Of a stretch of DNA of 64,000 nt, positions 1-11,841 are shown in pieces; positions within the stretch are counted from its first letter, which is position 1; every line of letters starts with the position of its first letter. The stretch spans positions 62,001-126,000 of the forward strand of contig CAJNDS010002778.1 of assembly GCA_905221605.1 (NCBI GenBank), in the 5' to 3' direction. The translations under genes were made by a program, and so were the position numbers. The notes beneath the pieces are model-generated. The model had not been told where the DNA came from. It saw only the letters and a program-made list of their open reading frames with translations, and searched no databases. Source of the stretch: Symbiodinium natans. Lineage: Eukaryota; Sar; Dinophyceae; Suessiales; Symbiodiniaceae.

Positions 1-572
1 GCTTCGGCTGAGTCATGCACCTTCACATATGCACAACTTATAAGCTCTGGTGTAGGGAGGCCTTGCCATCAGGCTCCGGAAGATCGGGCTTTCCGGATTC
101 AGCCAGCTCTGCCTTCATTGCACAAGCCGCAAAGCCTTTTTGACTAACACAGCACCAGAGGTGGATTTTCTAAGACAAGCATCCGCGTCGCTTGGGCTTC
201 TGCGCTCTTGGCTTGGCTGCTGTTCCCATCCTATGGCGCTGAAGTCCCCATGTTGCACCCCACTGCTTGGAAATACTTCTCTCGGAGCAGCACACGGAGC
301 CGATTTATGGTGCCGAGCATCCGCTGAAAGCCATGCTGCTGGATCCATAGCGAAGTTGAAGTCCTCGGGCCTTAGGCTACGGCGTGAGGGCCTGAAGTCG
401 AAGACATAGATTCGACCGGCACTTCACCCAGGGTCCAGACTTGAACGGATTCACTAAGAAGGTTCCAACCAAGCCTTTTCAGAGATCTGGAGGCTTTTTG
501 AAAGAGCACGCGCACCTTTTTTGCATATGTCAATCTACACAGCCTGCGCCAAGACCCCCCAACAGCCAAGCC
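1..572. other. no supported gene
   Basis: Short open frames occur on both strands but none has both credible splice sites and protein-like composition. I see no promoter or RNA gene in this stretch. Confidence 0.5.
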
Positions 573-748
573 TCAGGTTGCGCACTGCAGGTTGCGGAAG
601 ATGATGCTCGCAATTTTGAAATCGGTGCCTTTGATGAGAGTCTTGAGTGTCCGGGTGTCCAGCCCACCATGGCCCGCCAGAAGGCGGTTCCACGGGAAGC
701 GGATATCCCTGGGATCATAGAGACGAAAGATTACCACCGCAAGACTGC
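573..748 (-). CDS. possible terminal exon, unknown protein
   Basis: On the minus strand the frame that ends at a stop at 573 reads as ordinary protein, with segments such as VVIFRLYDPRDIRF and GLDTRTLKTLIKGTDF. A CAG acceptor-like site lies just upstream near 748. G/C at third codon positions is frequent. I do not recognise the family. The opposite strand also has an open frame here (441-773), but its composition is less protein-like. No other exon of this gene could be found, so the call is a fragment only. Confidence 0.3.
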
Positions 749-1389
749 AAGTTGTGGACAGTATCTGTGTTAGCTTCTGGCCGAAGACTGCAAAGACTTG
801 GGCCCTGGCCTGGTACATCATGGGCGGCATGGCCAAGGGTGGCACCGATGGTGCCTGGCAGTGTGAGATGCGCATCTCACCCTGAGTGCGCTGCAGTGTC
901 TGCGTCTTGCACGTCTTGACTCCACTCAACTCAAGAAGGGAACAAGGCAGCCTGGTATGGGTTACCTGCACCGGGGTATGGTGGCACCTCAGATTGCCAG
1001 CAGAGAGTTTCAAGTCTAGGCCTTCAGCCAAGACTTCTCGTGAGCTCCTGGCCTGATAGCCGGGGCTTGGGCTCGAGTAGGCCGGCGTCTCAGCATTGCT
1101 TACACATGCTTATGTTTGGATGCTTGGCAGCCCTTAAGCACTTCGTCTGCATGGGACCAACTGCTGTCGTGCAACATTGCTCGTTTTAAGCGGGTGCGCA
1201 CGCTGTGCATCAACATGTCGAGGTCCGAGGCTCAAGAACCGGAACTTGTGGTATGAGCATCTTGTGAATCTTGTGAATCTTGTGCGCTTGCGAGGCGGAA
1301 TCAACATGTCAATGTGTGTATCACTATCATCCAGGGTGCGGGCAGACATTTGTGGTCGTGGTGGCGGCCGGGGTGGCAGCGGTGAGCTG

Positions 1390-1480
1390 GGTAAGCTGGG
1401 TGGCTGCAGGCCACTGGGAGGCTGTGGGCCACTCGGAGGTTGCGGCCCGCTGGGTGGTTGGAGGCCACCAGGCAGTTGCG
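1390..1480. repeat. imperfect 18-bp tandem repeat
   Basis: About five imperfect copies of an 18-bp unit. Read on the plus strand they give GGC(R/G)PL repeats; on the minus strand they give QPPSG repeats. The open frame through it on the plus strand (1177-1764, 195 aa) is Gly/Cys-rich, and the minus frame is Pro-rich. Either could be a low-complexity protein, but the repeat alone explains why both frames stay open, so I do not call a gene. Confidence 0.65.
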
Positions 1481-3794
1481 GGGCCTGTACTGACAAGCAA
1501 AGGCAAGACTGCAACATGCTACCCACCCTGCCCAGTGTAGCGGCCTGGCCCGGACCAGGTTGGCGTGTACCTATCGGCCATGCAGCACAGCCCAGACTGA
1601 AGTTTCCACCTGACGGATTCCCACCTCCACTTCCACGCTGTTCTAGCCGGCGATACGCCTGCCGAATGTTGACAAAAGGAGTGCTCGGCTGGTCCTGCAG
1701 CCGGCCTCCTGGATGTCTTCATGGGAGAGGCCCTTGTCAATCTCGGCAAGGCAAGCCCATTTGAGAGTGGCAGCGTGGCCAGCCACGCATGCTTCAAGTG
1801 AGAGCCCTAAAGGAAGACTAAGTCAGCAGCCAGAAACTGATCCTTTTCTTGCTGTGATCTTCCCTGGGCTTGTACGGCTGTAAGGCCCTATGGCCTTTGG
1901 GGTAGGAGGGGGCCCAGGGGGTCTTCAAGAAGGCAGCACCGAGGTGGCGCCAGCGTTTGCAGCTCATGGCTCCAGGACTGTCAAGATCAACTAGTGGTCT
2001 GGGGGGGGGGGGGAACTACACCAGTAAACTACACCAGCAAACTAATCCAGTATCATCAAATGGTCAAGTGGCGCTGGATTGGCTCAGGAACGACACAGCC
2101 TTCTCGATCAGGTCCTCAGTGAAGGCATTGGGGGTTTCAGCGAACTTCAAGTAACCAATCGGTCCCAATGAATTTTGCGCAGGTGTTGTGCAGGTATTGT
2201 GTGACATGGGCAGGCCAGAAAACCAGGGTGTTGACTTCTCGGCTGCCCTCGGCCTGCGTGGGTCTGATTGGGTTTTTGTGCCCGAGGGCTGAGCCCGACA
2301 TGCGTGGTCTGCAAGCTATGCTGTGTGTTTTGTCCGCCCAATGCCTTGAGTACGATCTTGAGCTGGCAGGCTTTCTCTGATCGGATGAAGCAAGGGTTGG
2401 AACCAAAAACCAGTTTGTTGGTAATGCCGGACCATGAAACGAACAGATTCAGAGAAGGCCCCGCAGCATGGATGCAAGTCGTGTCGGCTTGAGCGGGTGA
2501 AACTTCCGAAAGAACTAAGTGGGGTTCATGTTGGCAGCAAGCGTCAGCAGTTCTTGCATAAGGCTCGCGAGCTCTTCCTGGGCAAGGCAGGTGATTGATC
2601 TCTGTGACTGGAGCAGATCTGCAAGCTGCTACGGGTGGATACTTACCGCACGCTGGTGGCGTCTGATTTCTGCTTATAGCAAGGCTCGCTGCACTTCACG
2701 AAATCTGCGTCATTCTGCAGCTGCATCTCATTCGTCAGTATGGCCTGCGAACAACGGGCGGGTGCTGCCCTTGACATGTGAGCTGCCAGCTATCCCGCTT
2801 CGGGTTGGGTGACACTTTTTCTGATTAAACGTAACGGCCCTGCAAATCGAAAGCAACTGCGGCGACATTCGTAGGCAGACTGCTTCCGAGGCACCGAACA
2901 TGTGGTCGTTGGCGCTAGTGTCTGGACATAGTTCAGTGCAAGTGGACTGAGACATGATGAGGACTGGAAAGTGACCGCAGCCAATGCGATCGTCACTGGA
3001 GTGAATGGGAACGCGATTCGCGCTGGAATGGCCACCGCCATCCAGACGATGGCAAGCGCATTACCTGCCGGCCTCAGTGCATCGATCGCTGTCAAAAAGA
3101 ACGGAGCAACTGAGCCGACTGTACCAAAGTTGGCACTGCGCACTGGAGGTCACTGTAGCGGCCGATTGGTCAACTGAACTATCTCTGCGGATGTTCGGAG
3201 AGCAATTGACAAGGCCTTCGCATTGCGGCTTCCGTGTGGGGGAACTAACTTGTAGCGCAGCCTTCTGTTTTCAGCCGCAGCTTGACAGGGGCCCCAGAGG
3301 AAAGCAAGCGGATACGAGGAGGCAATCACGACCCCTTTCACCCTAAACTGAAGCTTTGAGAGCCCAAAAGTCAGGCCTAGTTCGTAACAATACAAGCTGT
3401 TGCAGGTCAAATATGCACATTCACATCCCGGGAGCAGAGCTCCCCTCAACAGCATCTTATCGTTGGGCCGGACGGGAGGGGGCCCACAGGCCAGGGAACG
3501 ACTCTTAAACTCCGATTTATCGGCGCCTTAGGGGTCAGCTCCGATGGAGCTCGCTGTCGTGAAACAAGTCACAGATCAAAGCTGCAAAGCTTCAATGCAG
3601 AGTTTGTACCTTGCTTGTTATTGGTTGGCTCTGACCCACGTCTGTTAAACAGGTAACTTGCGTCGATGTCATAAAGAGTGCTTCCGACAGTGCGCCTTTG
3701 GGAACTGAATTAGATGATGTTTTCCCTGCCCTCCCACTTCCAACAAGAGCTCACCACGTTCCCTAGCAGCCTAGCAACCCTAGCGCAGCGCATC

Positions 3795-3951
3795 TGCCTG
3801 CCCTAATGGGTATAGTGGCCATTTAGCCCACAAGGTAAGGGGGCGGTGGAGCTTATTTGGACGGTTGCCGGGCATCTGAAACTTCATTACATGTGATTCA
3901 GGTGTGGGATAGTATTTGATCACAACACCGTTTCCACTTTGATACCCATGC
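3795..3951 (-). CDS. possible exon after the 3952 stop
   Basis: Directly downstream on the minus strand another frame reads GNGVVIKYYPTPESHV and begins just after a TCGTAG|G acceptor-like site. It sits in a different frame from the preceding reading. It may be an alternative last exon of the same gene or chance. Confidence 0.2.
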
Positions 3952-4656
3952 CTACGACACAGGCAAGAGATCGAAGTCCCAGGCATCCGTGATTTTTGGC
4001 AGCCGTCCTTGAACTGAAGCCCTAAAGCATATCGAGCATGGACCACGGGCCTCCTCCACATCTTCGGGCTGCAGCTGCAGCCTCAGCACTTTGGTGCTTC
4101 TGGCAGAAAGACTAGGAGACGAGGTCTGAATGCCGAGCAGCTTGGAAACGCCGAGGTACGTCTGCAGTTCGGCCGTCGCTTCGATCAACTCAGCATATTT
4201 CATGGCAGGGAGTTTGACTACGACCGCCTGCGCACGTTTCGGCGCCTGCCTTGCAGTCCACACGATCGAGTTCTTGTGCGGACAGGTTCTGGAACTCCTT
4301 TAGGAGCGTCTGCAGTTCTTGCACCATGACCTGCCATGAAGGATGAAGACCTGTGTGTTTTGCAGCTTCGGAGGTGCAGCCGTGCCTGGTGAGCTTCCAA
4401 AATCCTAGATGCTTCAGTCGAACGCTGAAAGAACTGGAGTGGACAAAAAAGTTGCTCTGCGCCACACAAAGCTGCTTGCAAGCCACTGAGGGATTGTGAT
4501 TTGCCGGGCCCTTGTTGGGTTGCCCCTTCCTGCAGAGGACGAGAAGAGTTCAAAAGCGTTCCTCAAAGCTACGCTGCGCAGTCCTGGAGGATGCAGCATG
4601 GCCTGAGCACTTTCCATGACCTCATCGTCATCCTTCGGTTGCGAGGACGAGGCCCT
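3952..4656 (-). CDS. multi-exon gene fragment, unknown protein
   Basis: Three adjoining minus-strand segments read as protein. The first (about 4656-4570) begins after an AAG acceptor with an Asp-rich patch (PKDDDEVMESAQ). The second (about 4340-4245) contains LQTLLKEFQNLSAQELD, amphipathic and helix-like. The third runs from about 4222 to a stop at 3952 and includes KYAELIEATAELQTYL and ends ITDAWDFDLLPVS. The second and third are in different frames, offset by 1 mod 3; a 34-nt GT-AG intron (GTGGACTG to CGCAG) joins them in phase, which is very short, so a frameshift is the alternative. Family unknown. Confidence 0.4.
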
Positions 4657-5116
4657 CTTCGTTCAGAAAGAGCATGCGGAAACTAAGCATTATGATCCCA
4701 ACAGCTCCTCGAACTCCCCGAGCAACTCCTGGAACGACTCCGCCGTTAATCCAAAGTCCTGTGCAGAGTGCTCCCAGAAGAACATGGTGCATTTCACGCA
4801 AGTTCTGGTGTTCGCCCCAGATCTGCCAAAAGCGACATGCATTTGATTACTTTTTGAGTTACGTGCCACTTGATCGAATCATCTGTGCTTCATTGTGTCG
4901 GTTCCGTTTATATCACCTGCTACGGACAATCTTTCACAATACGACCCGTGTCCAGCCGGAGACTTGCAGAACAAGCTGCTGGCAGGCTGGCACAAGAACA
5001 TGGTTCAGCACTCGGGTCCAAGATAGGATCTGGTGGCAAGCCGTGTTGTTGAACAAACCTTGCTGAATCTTGCTGCAAACATCATATGCACCCAGTGAAG
5101 GAGGAGGATGTGTCGC

Positions 5117-5261
5117 CTGAGTTCTGCCGCTGTATTCTTCTCTGTTGCAAGCTGAGAAGCGCATGGGCCACCATAAACGGCAACGACGACTCCAGCTGAT
5201 TTTCCCTGCGCCAAATGCTGCAGTGCTGTGATCCATGATGCAAAGGCAGTTGCAACATTTT
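5117..5261 (-). CDS. single recognised exon, unknown protein
   Basis: The minus strand between a GAAAG acceptor and a CTCAG|GC donor reads ATAFASWITALQHLAQ followed by GVVVAVYGGPCASQL, a mixture of helix- and strand-like segments typical of a folded domain. The donor would be of the GC type, common in dinoflagellates. A (TC)n/(GA)n tract sits just upstream of the acceptor (5262-5285). I do not recognise the domain and cannot place its neighbours with certainty, though the TPR exons lie upstream on the same strand. Confidence 0.4.
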
Positions 5262-5985
5262 CTTTCTCTCTCTCTGTGTCTCTCTATTGCTCTGATAGCT
5301 TGCAAGGCATGAGCCAAGCCCCTAAGCTGCAATCCAGCCTCATGGCGAGAAGTATCCTCTGGCCGAGCTGGCTTATTGCCTGGCCCCGGCTGGGTTGAGG
5401 CGCGCATCGCAAAGCTGGCAAAGCTCCCTCATGCATTCGGTGCTACAGCCATGGTGACAGTTGGTACTCTGCGAGGGTGCCTCGTGTACAGGGCCCTTCT
5501 GGGAAACAATAACAGAAAGTGAGAAAGCATTAGAACAAAAACGAATCTGAGGTAAGAAAGTTTGGCAGAAGGGAACGAGAAAGTTGGAGGATCAGGATAA
5601 GGGGTGCGAGCTCGGCAGAGGCGAAACGGGGCAAAATCGTGAAGGCTGTGATGCCAGGTTCATATTTACAGTCCCTACCCATCTCTGCTTGTCTGCAGTG
5701 CCTCAGATTTTGGCTGATTTCAAGACGGTAGGCACGCCATGATACACCCTAGACCAGCCTCCTGCACGGCCACATGGGCATGAGCCATCTCTGCGATGAG
5801 TGCCAGGACTTCAGCCTCATTCTTGTCCAAAGCTTGTCAGGCTCCACTATAGCAGATTCACATCAGGACTGTTCTGGTGGCACAGGCCAGGACCTTGCTA
5901 AAGCTCTGGAGCTCACCAGTTTCCTGGCATTACATCGCTGCACCAAGAACTCGCGCGGATCAAGTGAACACACGAGCAACTTTGC

Positions 5986-6424
5986 CTTGCCCCTCTCCTT
6001 GCGTGCTTGCAGCCACTCTTTTTTGGCATCAGCGAGGGTTGCATCATATCTGCAAGCCTGACAGGCACAAATTGATGCTGCTGCTATGCTACGCGTGGAT
6101 GCCGACGCGGTAAACGAATCTAAGCGCCAGGCTGTGGCAAAATCTTCCACAGCCTCTGTGATGCGACCTTCGGCACGATGGCAGCCAGCTCGTGTGAAGA
6201 GCGCCTGGAACCATGGATACCGGTAGCTGTAGCTTGTTACCAAGCTTCATGAACAATGCTTAAACTGGCAATAACCTGGTGCAGCTGAATGTGCAATTCA
6301 CCGCATGACAGCCGGGTGATGATGGTGGCGTAAGTTCTTGTTTGCTTGGCTGCAGGTTGTGCCTTCACACACTTCGGTTCCAGCTGCAAAGCTGTCGATG
6401 CCGACTGCACAGCGGCCTGATAAC
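5986..6424 (-). CDS. TPR-repeat protein (two exons, partial)
   Basis: Two exons join across a 158-nt intron that starts GC and ends CAG (6205-6362). Exon 6363-6424 reads YQAAVQSASTALQLEPK; exon 5986-6204 opens ALFTRAGCHRAEGR and continues ITEAVEDFATAWRLDS. Across the junction this gives the end of one tetratricopeptide repeat and most of the next (Ala and Leu/Pro at the usual places, next helix starting with Arg-Ala). TPR proteins are protein-protein adaptors, often co-chaperones. A later basic helix (LADAKKEWLQARKERGK) resembles the linker following TPRs in DnaJ- or immunophilin-type proteins, but no J or PPIase domain was found. The start and both ends are missing. Phase is consistent: AAG|...|GCG, with acceptor AG|G. 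Confidence 0.55.
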
Positions 6425-8895
6425 CTGGATGCGATGAAAAGGTTGCTGGTAAGGTAGTGGCAGCTGCCGTGTTGCGACTTCTCATCTTCCAATCGCAACC
6501 GTTGAGTTGCGAGCGTCCTTGCTTTTTTTGGCATACCGCCAGGTTCCTCAGCTCATCCGGCGGGAGTTCTTCTTTGGAACGCTTGCCATGAATCTCAAGC
6601 CTTTTCCACTGTGTATTGGCTTAAAACGGCAGCTGCTTCATTCAAAGTTTCAGTTTGTGTTGCCGACTCACTACAACGGCAAGGCTGCGAAGGGCACAGG
6701 TTTGATTAGAGATTGTTCTTCATGAAATGTAGCAATGACCCCTGTCAAACTTCATTCTCAAAGCTCGCCATGTTTCGTCAGCACTCGCAGGCGCTCGCTG
6801 CGCAGCGCGGGCCGCGACTGGATCCAAGTAAACACAGAAAGCTTCCAGCTACATCACTTCAGCGAGGCTATATATATATATATTCTTAGCGATATCTGTT
6901 CTGCTCGGAAGGGAAACGAATGACAGAGAGGAGGTTTCTTAGAGTGTGCGGCGGCTGCTCGCTGCCGAGGAGGCACAGGGACAAGGAGGAGCCTTCACTG
7001 AAGGATGACAGATTGGCGACAGCAGTGGCACAAAGCTTTTCTTGCTCACATACGGTGTTTGTTCAAATTGTCATCTGGAAAGACCAGTTGACAATAGGAA
7101 AGCAAAATGCCAAACAACATGGGCCAGTGCGAGCGACCCCTGTGCAAGGGGTCAACTCGGATATCGGCCTCTGCTTGGCTCAATTCCAGGGCCTAGGGGG
7201 TGCTAGGATGTCTAAAGCAAAAACAAACCTTCCTTCGGAAGGGCTAATTGCAGATGCGGCCAGCATGGCCCAAGCCTGCAAAACGTGAAGACTGCTTGCT
7301 CGACTCAACTGGCGGCAGCTTCTCGGAAGCTGTGCTGCCAGCATTCGAGAGTGATTGGTCGGCATGTAAGCTCGTCTGTGTCAAGCATGCCGAACAGAAG
7401 TATAGAGTAGTGTTCAAACATCGGATAACATGTGAATAGGAGTTCTTATTATCTGGCTTTGGTAGACGCGGACAAGATTGCCTGTCTTAAGATCAAACGA
7501 TTTGGTCAGTATGCAAGTTGAAGCTCACCATGGCTCACCTTCCCTTTGCAAATCGTGGCTTCGATGCGGAGTATTTCGTCCCAAGGACACTGGCTTCGAT
7601 GTGGAAGGATCGCCGCTGCTCGGTGTGGTAGTGGGAAACGGCCATGCTCGGTGCCGACTTGGTCCGTAGAAGCCTTTGACAAGAGTGAGACATTGGGGGG
7701 GGGGGGGGTCTCTCTAAATTCCGGTCCCCTTTACGATTCCTATTGCAATGCGGCGCCTATGTTCAGGGTACTCCAAAATAGGACAATCTAGAGAATCTAG
7801 AGAACAGCCCACATGAGAGACATGAGCGACAGAAAGAGAGAGAGAGAGAGAGAGAGAGAAGAAAGAGAGAAGAGAGAGAGGGAGAGAGAGAGAGAGAGAG
7901 AGCGAAAAAGAGAACGAGCGAGAGAGAGCGAGAGAGAAGGGATGGAGAGGGAAAGGAGAGGCTTGGGAGATGGGATGCTGCATAACAAGTTGTACGCGCA
8001 TCTCGAAATGCTGAAACAATCGTTTTCAGAAATAATGCCTTTGCTTTTGCCTTTCACCATGAACAAGGGACAGATAGATTGCGAGAAGGGAGATGCAAGG
8101 AGAAGAGTGTTAGGAATTGAGTTGGCCGTTTAGTGCAGGCTCGCATATTCTATTGCACTCAAAGACCTTTGCTACCATTAAAACTCTTGTAAAAACCCTT
8201 GCCCTGGCACGACTTGCTTTCTGCCCAGCGGGATCTGCAGCTGCCACTGTCGGATTGGTGCATAGAAACGTCGAAAGGTCTTGGCAATTCCCAGAGTACC
8301 TTGCCCTTCTTAAGTGAAGGTGACAAGAGGTATGGGCGCCCTCCCATATCGCGAACCTTAGAAGTACGCACGGCTCCGCTGGAGTCTTGCTATGTCTTGC
8401 TGTCATGCCTTCCTAGGGTGGGGCTGCAAGGAGTGATGTGCTGGACTAAGTCTCCATGCATGACTCTCACCCCACAACATGCAGCAACGCAGGACAGAGA
8501 CACAACTCTCAACTCTCAATCCGGCTACTGCGAGCGAGGTGCCCAGGGGCTGGCAGAGTTGATTCTCCCGGACTTGGTTTCTTCCAGTCTCTGTTGATTC
8601 CAGCGCCAGAGCCACACCTGCTCCTTCTCCGCCAGCTCCGAGTCTGCTGGACTTATCATGGCATGGGAGGAAGCTTTCTCAGATCACCCTTCAAAGCTAG
8701 GCATGCTAAGGCTGGCAATGCTCCTTTCCTTCTGGTGTTCCGAAGATCACAGGCAAACAAACCTGCTGCTAAATACTTGCAACACTGCAACACCGCAGTA
8801 TATTCTGCTCAGTCGTCCTGAGCCAGCTCGTGTGCCCAGCAACTGAAAATGCAACCACTGACGCAGAGTAGTCCCCATGCTGTCTTTGTTGTTAC
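6425..8895. other. gene-poor stretch with simple repeats
   Basis: Contains a TA run (6869-6881), a G14 run (7695-7708) and a long GA tract. Weak minus-strand exon-like readings occur at about 7230-7290 (AWAMLAASAISPSEG after TTTTGCAG) and 8190-8371 (RDMGGRPYLLSPSLKKGK); neither has two good boundaries. Confidence 0.4.
7832..7938. repeat. (GA)n microsatellite
   Basis: About 107 bp of GA/GAAA units, pure purine on the plus strand. It keeps frames open on both strands (Arg/Glu repeats on plus, Ser/Leu/Phe on minus), which are artefacts and not genes. Confidence 0.95.
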
Positions 8896-9639
8896 CCTGC
8901 AATTTTCCACCACATTCTGCAGGCATTCGATTCTGGAGGTGTTCCGGCAGGCTACTAGAGAGTGCTTGTTTCTGTAACCGGGCGGCCTCGATCTTGCTGA
9001 GCAGCTGCTCATAGCGCGTCTCCGCTTCTTGCAGCTTGCCTGCCTGGGCGTCTCTTGCGAAGCTTCTGTGCATCCTGAAGTGCATCTGCACCTTCGACAG
9101 CTTTTAAGCAATTTAAGCAGCAAGGCCGATCCTGGAACAAACTTTTCGCGTCTTCGCACTCGTTCATGACATCGTCTAAGGCGCTCTTCAATGCCTGCGA
9201 TTGTAGCTGCAGCGAACGAATGCCAAAGAGTCTCTAGGTCCCTGGATCCTGACACGGTCCTGGTTCGCACCAGGTCTTAATGAAGAGAGCCATCCAGCCA
9301 GTTGATGAAAGCCTGGAGTGCACGGCTTGAAGGATCTCGCATCGACTCTTCTACTCCGTAGGCTTGCTTTCTGTGGTAGTTATGCCTTGCAGCATGCTTA
9401 AAGACTAAACTCTGCCAAATTTTTCGAATGCAGAACCAAGCTGCTCAACACCAACCTGGCATCTGCACATGGACGCAGCATGCACAAGACAAGTTAACTT
9501 TGCCGAAATTTCATCATACACGTTGCGACATGTAGAAGGTCGTTCCCTCTTCAGCCAGATAGCATCTGTCTGGAGCTTTGCCAGTCCGTGGTTTTGAGGA
9601 ACCTTGTCTTCATCGAAACAGTACGTAGTCGGAACGACT
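8896..9639 (-). CDS. coiled-coil protein, three exons (partial)
   Basis: Exons 9456-9639, 9092-9194 and 8896-9039 join in phase. The first reads TTYCFDEDKVPQNHGL and ends CRCQ at a CAG|GTTGGT donor. The second opens ALKSALDDVMNECEDAK after TCGCAG|G and carries a small Cys cluster (PCCLNC). The third continues KLQEAETRYEQLLSKIEAA, a heptad pattern typical of a coiled coil, and ends at a CAGG|GTAACA donor. The intron between exons 2 and 3 (9040-9091) is only 52 nt, GTGCAG to GGCAG|G; without it the frame breaks. Function unknown; coiled-coil scaffold or cytoskeletal roles are possible but not shown. Confidence 0.55.
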
Positions 9640-10314
9640 CTTTGCAGATGCACATTGCCCAGAGTGCGAAGATATCAATCGTCCAGGACACTGCACACGC
9701 CGCCGCAGCCATCTCCACGCAGGACGTGCAACCTGCACAGGTCTTTTCAATCCTCTAGATCACACGGTGCTTGCCACCTGCTGTGGTAGATTGCGCAGAC
9801 TATGTCAAACAAAAAAACCTTGGCAAGTACTGTATGGATCTGGTGGCGCGCTTAAGTTGGCCACTCGTGCATGGCAGCACAGCAAGGCTTGCCATGAATG
9901 TCGGTGCCTGCTGAGTGAGCTGAGCGGCATCGCGAGCCTGCCGTGCCCGAAGTCTCCCGAAAAGTGTGAACAGTGCGTGAACATGTAACGCACGATGCAG
10001 GCGGGAGGTGGCAAGCTTGGTTCATCGGAAGCACAGAGTAGCAAAGAGATTCAGGATTCTGCAGAGCTGGGGTCTTAGACATGTGACACCTGAGCGGCCA
10101 TGACACAATTAATCAACGGTGCACACAGCTTGCGAGTGTGAGTTTGACTGCCATATACTGCCATATTCTCCATGCAGCGGCAACACATGAAGAAGCAACT
10201 AGGACAGCAATGCATTGGCATGCAAGTTGGCCAGACAATGCGCCACTTCTTTTTGAAATGCCAATAGAGCTGTGCCAAAATTCAAAGCTAGCGAACTACT
10301 GGGGCGTGAGAGGC
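9640..10314. other. no supported gene
   Basis: No convincing exon on either strand. The part next to 10314 is the expected 3' flank of the RRM gene on the minus strand. Confidence 0.5.
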
Positions 10315-10674
10315 TCAAGCTTGTGGCTCGGCTGCAGGCTTCTGCCAAATATCGACTTGGATCTGGACGCCTTCAAACATGGACCCGTTGAGAGTTGCCA
10401 CCGCCTTCTGCACATCCTCTGGCGTCTTGTATGCGGCACCGGCAATACCATTCTTGTTAATCTCAGCAAAGACGCAGTCTCCAGCCTGGGACATGTGCTC
10501 CTTCAGCTTCTTGTTGGTCTCAATGTTTGTCGGACCAGCTGGAAGGCCCCCAATCCAAACCTTCTTCTCGTTTGAGAAGCCACGAAGTCCTTTGCCTTTG
10601 CCTTTGTAAGCCATCATCATCATGGGCGGCATGCCCCAGCCATAGCCACCCTTGCCGTAGCCGCCCCAACCCAT
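10315..10674 (-). CDS. Gly-rich RRM RNA-binding protein
   Basis: Intronless 119-aa frame starting ATG at 10674. Residues 1-14 are Gly/Tyr/Trp repeats (MGWGGYGKGGYGWG), followed by a Met run and a basic GKGKG linker. An RRM fold follows: RNP2 KVWIGGLP at 38-45 and an RNP1-position strand NGIAGAAY at 75-82, then the C-terminal part with AVATLNGSMFEG. RNP1 lacks the usual aromatic in its fifth position (canonical K/R-G-F/Y-x-F/Y-V), so RNA contacts may be weakened. Small single-RRM proteins of this layout are abundant in dinoflagellates and presumably act in RNA processing or stability. Unlike every other gene in the window it has no introns. Confidence 0.85.
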   Translation of the reverse strand: MGWGGYGKGGYGWGMPPMMMMAYKGKGKGLRGFSNEKKVWIGGLPAGPTNIETNKKLKEHMSQAGDCVFAEINKNGIAGAAYKTPEDVQKAVATLNGSMFEGVQIQVDIWQKPAAEPQA

Positions 10675-11841
10675 GGCAAGGATAGCGCCCTCTCCTAGCT
10701 GGAAGTGCGTTGGGCGCAGTGGCTGCTGTTGTCAGACATCGAATAACCAAAGGGAACACTTCAGTGCATTCACGGCGTGTGCTTGTCAAATTCCGAGGCA
10801 TAAGCATATTAGGCAAATACACTTAAATGCACGTGAACAACCCGTGAGCAATCAGTGCACACATGCTGCGCCTGCAGATCGTAGGCGGCCCAGAAGCTTT
10901 CTCGCCCTGACTTCGCCTGGGAAAAGGGTAGACCACCGAAGCCGGGCGATTCTTGCTCAACGCATCTCGTTGCAAAACAGTCGTGATAGTGACTGTGCAG
11001 TCAATGTATTCGTGGAGACATGGCCTGATGTAATTGCACGCCTGTATGCATATTTTTTGAGCGGGCGGCAATCTTCAAAGGGACGAATTCGGACAAAAAG
11101 CAGACATACGAGTTGTAGTACTAGGTCTGGCGAAGTCGCCAGAGTAAGACATTCAAAGGCCCCAGGCCTTAGGTGCTTGGGGCAAAAGAGCAACCCACCT
11201 CCTTCCCGAGGTGTCCACCAGCACTTTTGGTGCAGGGCCTTGTAGGGGTCGGCATCTGAGGTTCACGCCTGTTCTGCTATCGATTGCTGAAAGGCTGGTA
11301 GGAACCTGAGTCAAGGATGTAAGCCTCAATTTGGGAAGTTAGGTGATACGAGTGCTAGCGACAGACGAGGCATCTCATTCGAGCCCATTTTGCTCCGTTT
11401 TTGCGTTCATCTGCATGCTTTGAAGGCCAAGAAGCGGCTTCAGCGCCAGGGCAAGCGCGAAAAGAGGTTCCGAGGCGCCCAAGTGCGCAAACGCCTGTAA
11501 GCTGTTGTGCAAACCCCCTCATGATAAGTTGCCAATCTCATGCGTCCTGTTTGAGGCCTCTTGTGCACCACTTCTCTTCTCCATGTCGCTCGCCTGAAAG
11601 CAAAACGCAGACCCGCAGCCAGAATGTCAGGAGCCTGTCCTTTTCTGCAGTCACAAGCAATCACAAGCAGCCACCACGACGCCATTGGCGACGCCAGGCC
11701 TGCAGGCGATGCGCCAGAAAAGCCAGGATCTCGGCAGCCAGGCATGCTGCAAACCTCGGAAAAGTGCTGGGAAGCCTGACTCATGGATTCATGGATCTTG
11801 GCTTTCGTGACTTTCGTGGCTTGTGCGAGCAGACGTGTAGC
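10675..11841. other. no supported gene
   Basis: Upstream of the RRM start on the minus strand. Several open frames overlap on both strands (for example 10673-11245 plus, 11440-11784 minus) but they lack acceptor/donor pairs and their amino-acid composition is Arg/Cys/Ser-heavy, as expected by chance. Confidence 0.4.

Larger units (their letters stand above)
749..3951. other. mostly non-coding, no firm gene
   Basis: This stretch holds an 18-bp tandem repeat (1390-1480), a G13 run (2001-2013) and short direct repeats of 'cttgtgaat' near 1261-1282. Around 2790-3143 both strands give hydrophobic or Ala-rich readings (minus PFFLTAIDALRPAGN, plus AGMATAIQTMASALP); I cannot tell which, if either, is coding. 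Confidence 0.4.

Noticed and set aside
1177-1764. Gly/Cys-rich protein that could be metallothionein-like.
   Set aside because: The Gly-Cys part is an 18-bp tandem repeat, Cys spacing does not match metallothioneins, and the rest of the frame is unconvincing.
4223-4256. A 22-nt GC-AG intron alternative between two exons of the 4-kb gene.
   Set aside because: Too short to be believed without RNA; the 34-nt GT-AG choice or a sequencing indel is preferred.
7813-8133. Arg/Glu-repeat protein on the plus strand.
   Set aside because: Created by the GA microsatellite; no splice or start evidence.
9456-9700. Protein kinase reading (HGLAKLQ resembling a DFGLAKLQ activation loop; DIFALW resembling subdomain IX).
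   Set aside because: The motifs are in different frames and in reverse order, and the Asp-Phe-Gly is absent.
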